DNA of 64,000 nucleotides, taken from Heterobilharzia americana. Lineage: Eukaryota > Platyhelminthes > Trematoda > Strigeidida > Schistosomatidae. A program made the position numbers and the translations under genes. Under the pieces are notes generated by a model that saw only the letters and a program-made list of their open reading frames with translations, was not told the origin of the DNA and did not search any database. The stretch is taken from contig OX104130.1 in assembly GCA_944470555.2 (NCBI GenBank), positions 71,057,160 through 71,121,159 of the forward strand, given 5' to 3'. Every line of letters starts with the position of its first letter. Within the stretch, counting starts at the first letter, position 1. Shown here in pieces: positions 38,701 to 47,700 of this stretch.

Positions 38701-41700
38701 AAAACCAGCTTTCGTGGTTTGAGCTTGTATTACGGATATCGCACAAGTGGATTTCACACCGTTCGCTTGCTAAGGGACTGCAAGAGTAAAAGGTAGGGAC
38801 TGGGGTAGAATAAAATTCTACCTTAGTTGATTTAGTAGGTGTGCCACACGGTTAAACAGTATTGGTTAGTGGATTATGCTTCGGAGACAATTAATTGTGC
38901 ATATTCGTATTGAGATAACTCCGCAATCTGACGAGTAACTTTAAAGGTCACTCTAGCAACTACTGAGATAACCAATCAGGTCTTGATATTCCGGCTAGGA
39001 AAATAGTTTTACACAAAATAAGGAAACGAGATTATTGTTACGGTAGCCTATAAAAAATAAGTATCTGGAAATTCAGAAAAACGTACGCCTCACAGAAGCG
39101 TGTGATATAACACCCAAAACCTGATTTAACGGTTTCCTATTCATTTTTCCCAACTATTCAGGATCTTCAGGTTGCTTTTAAATTATAAGATACCAGTTTA
39201 AAATATCGGAGAATTGTTTCTTCCACTTTCATAGATTTATTTAGCAGATACAAATAGAGATGGCAGGTTAAATGTTTCTACAAATGTCATCTACTTGCTA
39301 AGTGCAAATAGAAACAAATGCGTTATTGTATATATTGGGAAGTACAAACTTATATTGTGTGTGGAAAATCTCAGTTGTCTGTAGACCGCAACTAAAATTT
39401 GTGAGTACAGCTTAGTGACTATACTACAAATTCGGCATATGCAATTCAGCTATACCAATTCAAATAATCTGATTGTCGCAAATGAATTTGGTTGAATACA
39501 TCAGAAGAATTGCAACAGTTCATTGGTATTTAGATCGGCATCAAATCTCCTGTTGAATAGTTTGAATACTAGCTAGCAAATTAAGTAGTTGAGTGATTAT
39601 TTCAAGAAATTATTACTTAACTCTCAATGATCTCTTTTCTGATCCATGTCTAGCAGTGAAAAAAGTGCCATCTGCAATACAATATATGGTTGCCATAAAA
39701 AACAGCACTTTGGAAATCATTTTAGTAGTGAATTCTGTGGTAAAAATGTTCAGGGCTAAAGAAGAATAAAGATCACATTTTGAGATTCATTTTTATAGTA
39801 TTGGTAAGTATTTTGATAGTTAAGTTTGTGGATATTTTAATAGTAAAGTTAATAAGAACTTAATTATTCTCATGAAACACATCGATATGTTATATGGTTG
39901 AAGAAAAATCAGCAAGGAACTTTAAACCAAGGTCTTACACCTAACAATCCTTGTCAGAGAGGAGCATCTACAACCTCGGGTGAACGCATACTTTTGCATA
40001 TATTCACCCAGTGCTACAGACATAGGCATTATCACATACACTGATTGCTTGCTGGCCTAGTACTGACTGTTAATGAATGCAATGGATGATGCAGGGTGAT
40101 CACTAAGTTAGGGGACTCACCATTACGGTGCACTTTGACTAATGTTAGGTAGCTGAAAGCGATCGTCAGTAACCAATCAATAGATCTTCAAAACATTTTC
40201 GGGGTAACTTCAAGTGAAAACATTTAATTTGGTTTAAGCGAATTCACTGTTGAAAAAAGTATCCTCAAAAGCATAGAATTAACATCAGTATAATAACTTT
40301 TACAATAAACTGCTTACCAAAAATTTTCCTGAAGGATTCGGTTGATAAATATTATTGAATGAACATGAGGAAAAACTGCAGTCATTACGAAAGTGTATTT
40401 GCATATGTCTGATACATTCATCAGGATTTCCTGTACCCACAAAAGAAAATTGATCCATTTCCTGAAAAATAATTATTAATAAGTTTCAAAACATGAAATA
40501 ATTTTTTCGTAGCATAATTTAATTTTCAAAGGAAAAGTAAAAGATATTCGTATTTAGGCTTCACATTCTTTGGTAGTTAGAACCAAGCTTGTGAATCTTA
40601 CGTGATTGAAATCTGTGTTGTTTAGTGTCGTTACCAATAATATATTTGGGATATATCTGAGTCCTAGCAAGACTGCGCTGTGTTAGATAAAGATAACACC
40701 CTATGATCTTCACCGGATGGTTTTCAATGAGAACACTGTTTGTACCACAACAGATGAGCAGCTGAAAAACTACTTAATTATGAGAAATATCAACATGAAC
40801 AGTGCAATTTTTAAATCATTTGAAAATTGATTAACCTACTTAACGTGTTCCTGGCTCATGCAAGTCAGATATCCAGGTCCAGGTGACCTGAAATTATTTT
40901 GTACTAGGAACAATGTTGGTGAACAACAGTAATAGTAAGCGAGTTGAACTGTGATAGAATCATTATTCCAAACAACTTTTCCTGATGGTTCGCTTTCAAA
41001 ACATGGAACTAAACAAGATATTCTTAAATGCAGTATGCTAGTTATCTTCTAAATTGTATAGGTAAGTTTTAATATAATTCGTAACATTAGTAACAACTAT
41101 GGCCTGGATGTTTATAGTCTTGTAAGTTGGATGTGAATTCATAAGTCTGATACTTATTTTTCTTTTTCCTTTGTACGGCTGTTGAATTTATTAGGTAAAC
41201 GATCTAATTCATCAACTAGACGTCCATTAGCGTTTATTTGCAGTATAGCGACACAGAGAAAACAGAAGATGCACTTAATTTGCCAGTGGTTTACTAGTGA
41301 CTCTTTAAGTCACCAATGATTAGAAGAATTACTCGTAAATTATCACAATCCAGGTTTTCGTTGATATCAAAGATTATGCAGCTTACCAGTAATATCTTGG
41401 TTAATTTAGTTAACAGAGGTGAATTTGACAATCTAGCGGTAAAAAGGAAGTGGTGAGCAATTAATTACATAGCTAGTTTCATTGAATACTCTAGTTACAT
41501 TAGTGGTAAAACGGCTTATTAAAAATACGATTCACATTTGATTACTGTGTTAATTTGCAACGCGTTACCACCGCTTGATCGTATTCACACTGACTGCCTA
41601 GTCAGGAATTCTCATCCCAATCCAAATTTGAGTGAGTCAGAAAGAGGGAACATCATATTGTTTATCATTTGACTATCTGAGATAGACGTGGTTTGGCAGA

Positions 41701-44700
41701 CTAGTATTTATACTGGATGATGAGTGAAGGTGAAATGAAAATTTGGACCGCAGCCGGATTCGAACCAGTGACCATCGGGTTACCAGCCCAGTGCTCTACC
41801 AACTGATCTAAGAGATCCGACAGCTGACCACAATTTCATTTTACTTAAATCACCAGGGTTACTTTTCGTAGATAAGTTGGTAGAGCACCAGGCGGGTAAC
41901 CCGGTTGTCGCCGGTTAGAATTTGGCCACCGTCCAAATTTTCATTTCACCTTCACTCATCACCCAGTGTAAATACTAGTCTGCCAAACCACGTCTATCTC
42001 AGATAGTCAAATGATAAACAATATGATGTTCCCTCTTTCTGATTCACTCAAATTTGGATTGGGTTGAGAATTCCTGACTAGGCAGTCAGTGTGAATACGA
42101 TCAAGCGGTAGTAATGCGACACAAATTCACATGGTGGTCGGGCAAATACCCTTGGTGATTGAGGTGAAATAAAAATCTGATCAGCTGTTGGACCTTGCAG
42201 GTCAGTTGGTAGAGCACCGGGCCTGTGACCAGGTTGTCACTGGTTCGAATCCGGTCATGATCCAAATTTTCATTTCACCTTCACTCATCACCCAGTATAA
42301 ATACTAAGAATATAGTTTTTCTTAGAGAAAACCTAAAGAACCTGTGCATATGAAGCCAATGAGTTTAAGAAAACTGAACAAACAGCTATATGTGTTAAAT
42401 ACATTATTTGATAGAATGATTTATCTACAAATTATTTGTAAGTTCCACCGTCCACATTGGCGTTTCTCATAGTTTTTCAGTTATTTAACTATCCAATTGT
42501 GATGTCAACATGGTTTTCACTGAAAAACACCCAATAGCTATCAGAAAGCATGGTGTTTTATGTAGAAAAGTGAACATGATGAGTGGGAAGAAACTACTGA
42601 AACTCATCTGTAAATTAGTTGATCTGAAAAATATGACTCTCTTGTGCACAGATTTCCGCCGGATACATTACTGTGGATCTCAGCTGCCAACTAGCACAAC
42701 AGCTATCAGATATTTAGATTACTGTGATCTGGCACGGGAAATATGCAAATCAGCTTTATTAGTTTTTAGTTACTCATTTTGTTCTTTAGCATATTCCAAA
42801 ACTGGTTAGTCATCTGAAATATCTGCCAGATGAATAAAATACTCAAATATGTACGGTTTTTAGAAAGGTGGAAACTAAAGGCAATCACCGAAGTTTATTT
42901 ATCGTAGAATATTTTCATATTTGAACCAAACTGTTAAGATTTCTTCTACAATGGAATGCTAAAAGTTTATCGGCCGGTAAGTGCAAAGCATATTCAAGTA
43001 AGTGTTATGTTCATCTTATGTAACGTTTCAGCTATGAAGCTGGAAGACATTAAATATGTATCATATTTTCTGTAACCATACTGTTATTACAGAATACTAC
43101 TAAAACATTCACTATATGGACACAATATCGCGTGTGAAAGGTGATGAGTGAGAATATATGATGGAAAAGACAGCAAACGATATATTAGAGTAATATTTTC
43201 CACAAGAGAATTAAAATTCACAAAAACAGATTGTTCACAGCCACCTTTATTACTTGTTGAGAACAAAGAAAAGCAATTGAGCAAAAAGTTCTGAATTTTG
43301 TTTTAAGTAGTCAGTAGGTAGGCGAGTAAATGTCTACATATAAACACAACCTTAATTTCTCATACATGTACTTCAAAAAACAGATGTTATTAAGTGAAGC
43401 TCTAGAGAGTGCACCTGCACCTAAGTAAATAGGTTTTTTAGGGTCATTTAACCTAATATAGAAAAAAAGTATTCTGTGTGAAGTAGTTGAACCAGTCATA
43501 AGAACCTCTGGTTTTTCGAGTCGTGAAATGTAAATTAAAGCAGTGTTAAAAAATCCAGATTTTAGACTTATCAGACCTATATTCTGCTGAAGCTGTGACT
43601 AACGCTATGAAACCTTCAGAAAAATCGTTTTTTTGACTTCCTAAACACACGGATTATATTAAAACCTACTTACATAATGAGTATATTAAATTTAGTGAAA
43701 ATATATTTATTCCCTAGCAAAGCACACTTTGTGATTTATACTATTAATTTAATATTGCATATACCTATTGGCAGACATATACAGCTCCTACTATGCATTT
43801 CATAGCAATGAAACAATTAAGGACAGCAGAAATTCATTCCAAATCAGTAAACACTCATACTTTTGAAGGTAAGGGAAGTTAATCTATCTGTTATTTGAAT
43901 TGTTTCCATACTAAGGGTCACTTTTTATTTGCACTCACTTCACTAAGCAAATGAAGATGCATGCTGTTACGTTTCTGTATTAAATTTGTTTATTTGATAT
44001 ACATACTGGGTGATGAGTGAAGGTGAAATGAAAATTTGGATCATGACCGGATTCGAACCAGTGACAACCTGGTCACAGGCCCGGTGCTCTACCAACTGAC
44101 CTGCAAGGTCCAACAGCTGATCAGATTTTTATTTCACCTCAATCACCAAGGGTATTTGCCCGACCACCATGTGAATTTGTGTCGCATTACTACCGCTTGA
44201 TCGTATTCACACTGACTGCCTAGTCAGGAATTCTCAACCCAATCCAAATTTGAGTGAATCAGAAAGAGGGAACATCATATTGTTTATCATTTGACTATCT
44301 GAGATAGACGTGGTTTGGCAGACTAGTATTTACACTGGGTGATGAGTGAAGGTGAAATGAAAATTTGGACGGTGGCCAAATTCTAACCGGCGACAACCGG
44401 GTTACCCGCCTGGTGCTCTACCAACTTATCTACGAAAAGTAACCCTGGTGATTTAAGTAAAATGAAATTGTGGTCAGCTGTCGGATCTCTTAGATCAGTT
44501 GGTAGAGCACTGGGCTGGTAACCCGATGGTCACTGGTTCGAATCCGGCTGCGGTCCAAATTTTCATTTCACCTTCAGTCGTCACCCAGTATCAGTAATAC
44601 AAAATTTTCCGTATCTCCGGTATATGTGTTGAATCATTGCTATTACACAGATTGGGTATTGATTCGATGAATAAAGATTCAGTAATCAATCTTTTTCTCC

Positions 44701-47700
44701 ACTAAATTATATGTAGACTAAAGTGCAGTGGTTTTATCTCATCCTAGTGTGTGGTTATGTGTTAATACATGCTCTGCAATGGCTCGGTATGGTTTTTAGA
44801 TTGTTGATCTTATTGAGGTTTGTCATTCTATATTTAGCTGGATTCCTGAGTTCCGCTAATCTAATTGACCTTTACCAGCAAGTTTGACCTATATACTTGA
44901 CCCCACAGTCATAGAATTTGATAGAATATATTATTCCGATGAATTGACTCTATCGGATCCTTAAGCCGACAGAGCTTATCTCTGAGTGAATTTACAGGTT
45001 TAAATGCCACCTTAATTCAGCCTTATTAAGAATCCTACGTAAAATTTCTGATGTTCTTTCTTGATATGGCCACACAACAAATGCTTCGGACTTATTTCTA
45101 CATAAGATGCAAAATAAAAACAGCAATATAAATGTGAATAATAGCGACAACACGAATGAATTTGATATGATTAGATATTTTCATTAATCATGCTATCTTC
45201 GCTCAAAGTTATGTCTACATTAATTGACACCCAATTAAAAAGATAATAAGCTTTGCCAGCCAGAAAACTGACTGCTAGCTTGCTTAAGTATCTGACATCT
45301 ATAAACCTTATGATATATCTATGTAAGGTTTGATCTATTTCAACGTTCTTTTGTTCTCTGGACAAACTGGTTTGTGGTGAGACATTCATTTTCACAATGA
45401 GCATCATAAAATGGTAGAATGTGAGGATTTCTGCATGAGTAACTTAGTATCCTATCCTAACAATATACTAATAGTAATTATTCATTTATAGTGTTGATGA
45501 TACCCTTTAAGCGTCTATTTAAATAAGCTGCTTTGATGTATGACCGTAAAGCTGGTTATTGCCTTCCTGACTAACTGAAAGATCAGATTTATTTCAGCGT
45601 GCCTAGTGATTGCTAAGGGATTCTAGTACTAGGCTTCTAAAAATTCTCTGATTTTATTCTTACTTTTCATTATCTAAGATTTATTGTTTCTACCATTTAA
45701 ACTAATATTCACAATTGTGTACAAGCTCTAATACAGTGAACTGTATCTGGTTGGCTCCAATTAACTGTTATTGATTTTTATGGAGATGAAGACTTTTATC
45801 CTTCTGACTTTGCTTTTCTTGCAGTCATTTCAACTTGCTTTTGTAGATAACGTTTGACGTGCTTTCTTCTGCTATCATAGACTTCTATTCTGTCTAATAC
45901 GGAATGGCAAAATTTTTACAAGCTTTTCAGTATTTTATTCATTACCTCTATCAATCTCTCTGCTGTTTTCCAAGATTGATCAATAGTGAATTCAATGAAC
46001 ACTTTTTTAGTTAGTTTCGTTAATAGATGTTGTTGTTCTAAGAGGAATTCACCAGACAGCTTCCTTCACCTCTCTGGAAAATAAACGTATCCCAATTGAT
46101 TTTCATTTATTTGGAATAAAGTCTGTATTAAAGTAGTCCTATGGATTGTTGGCAACTCAAAGATTTAATTGCGAGTATCGAAAAAATTGTTTTTAGTCAT
46201 AAATTTTGTCGACCTTTTCAGAATCTTTTCTTTACCGTATACTTTTCTGAGAGAATGTTGGCCATCATAATCGACAAACACATTTCTCATCTATAGTTAA
46301 AGAAAGATGTGGAAATCGGAAAGCACGTAGCGTGCTACAAAGCAAAATATTATTAGATTATCATTTTATAGTCATTCCACAGGATGTTTATATTTATTGC
46401 TTTACAACTAAATGAAACTGTTGTTTAGTGTATAAAACAAGATAATCACCTACAGGGGGTTGGAAGATTTCATCCCGAAATGTTTTTCTGACATGATTGC
46501 CTGTTAAACAGCTTCCAGAAAACCATTCACTTGCATTATACTTTTTTGATCGGAAACCTTGAAGAAGACAAGGATTAGGTATTTCAGTGAGTTTTGTTGA
46601 TCTTGCCTATTTCATTTGAAGCGGGTTTCAAAAACAAATGAAAATATTAAAAGTTGACTCAAAATTTGACTCTTAAACAATGAAAATAATATCAATAGCA
46701 AATTCACAGTTCATGTAATCAGGGAATAATCATGTAAAAATGAGAAACAGTATGAGTTGTATTCATTTTGTTTTAAACTTTCGCAGTGATTTCAGTGTTC
46801 TTTTTGGAGTCCCAATTATTTTTGGAAAATTTAACACTATACACTCAGTGCTTTCGGAATCAGAGGTAATACTAATGGTTTGTGATCTAAAACAGCATGG
46901 TATAATGATAAAGCGTTAAGATAGATAGATAGATAAACAGACGGACAAAATCAAGGTAGAACGTGACACAGAAGTGCATCGATTCAAACTGCCACATTTT
47001 GCAGTCACCTACAAAGAACAAGTGAGTAGAAAAGGAGTGATGACCTAGAAAACAATGTGTGATGGTAGGGAGAATTTGAGGAAAATAAAGGTTATTGCGA
47101 ATATTCAAACTTTAGAATATGTCACATAGTGAATACATCTGCACCACTGTAGCCGAGTTTCAGCCATGTTACCAAGGATCTCCAACCATCGTCTCCAAAA
47201 CCTCAGTCAGCCAATCTACACCTTATCTAGTTCAAGCTAACAGTCGGAGACCTCATGGACTGATTTCATGTCTCGGTTTGGCCACTCTGAACCTTCTTTC
47301 AACCTGTTCGAACTTCGGCTAATATTACACTTTGAACGATGTATTCACAATAAAATAGCTTACATAATTTATGTACTTAAAAAACCAATGGGAGCTCAAT
47401 AAATAGCAAGTACTAAAAGATGAGGTAAAATCGTCAAACTCTTCATCAGATTTATGTTAACCGAGGTAAACATGTCCAATATCTGAATGTCTAGTTGTTG
47501 ACAGTTAAGTTACTAAATAGGTTGTAAGAATGCCAACATTTAGGTCTTGACACAGAACGCTTAAAATGATTCATCTGTGGGACACTTTCAAAGTTATTAT
47601 TTTGATTTTAAAAGCTCTTAACATTGTTTCTACCTGAAAAGTACTAGTTTAAAACAGAACCACATTCTTTTTTAATAAGCAGTCATCATTTTGTATGAGG

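Noticed and set aside
41711..41745. Hammerhead-like TGATGAG...GAAA in the tRNA-Thr-like repeat block (also near 6,620, 44,010 and 44,340)
   Set aside because: The core reads GTGATGA instead of CTGANGA and there is no paired stem II or cleavage triplet in the right place.
42510..42809. 99-codon plus-strand ORF in the spacer of the inverted repeats
   Set aside because: No domain, no splice or promoter context, and a length that is not exceptional for this base composition.
43311..43499. Additional NTPDase exon with a pyrimidine-rich acceptor (RLNDPKKPIYLGAG)
   Set aside because: Using the acceptor would introduce a stop or shift the phase, and the exons at 46,454 and 40,461 already join in frame with the expected cysteines.
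44483..44556. Functional tRNA-Thr gene
   Set aside because: Acceptor and T-stem pairing is incomplete, and the unit is part of a multi-copy palindromic repeat, so it is tRNA-derived rather than a working tRNA.
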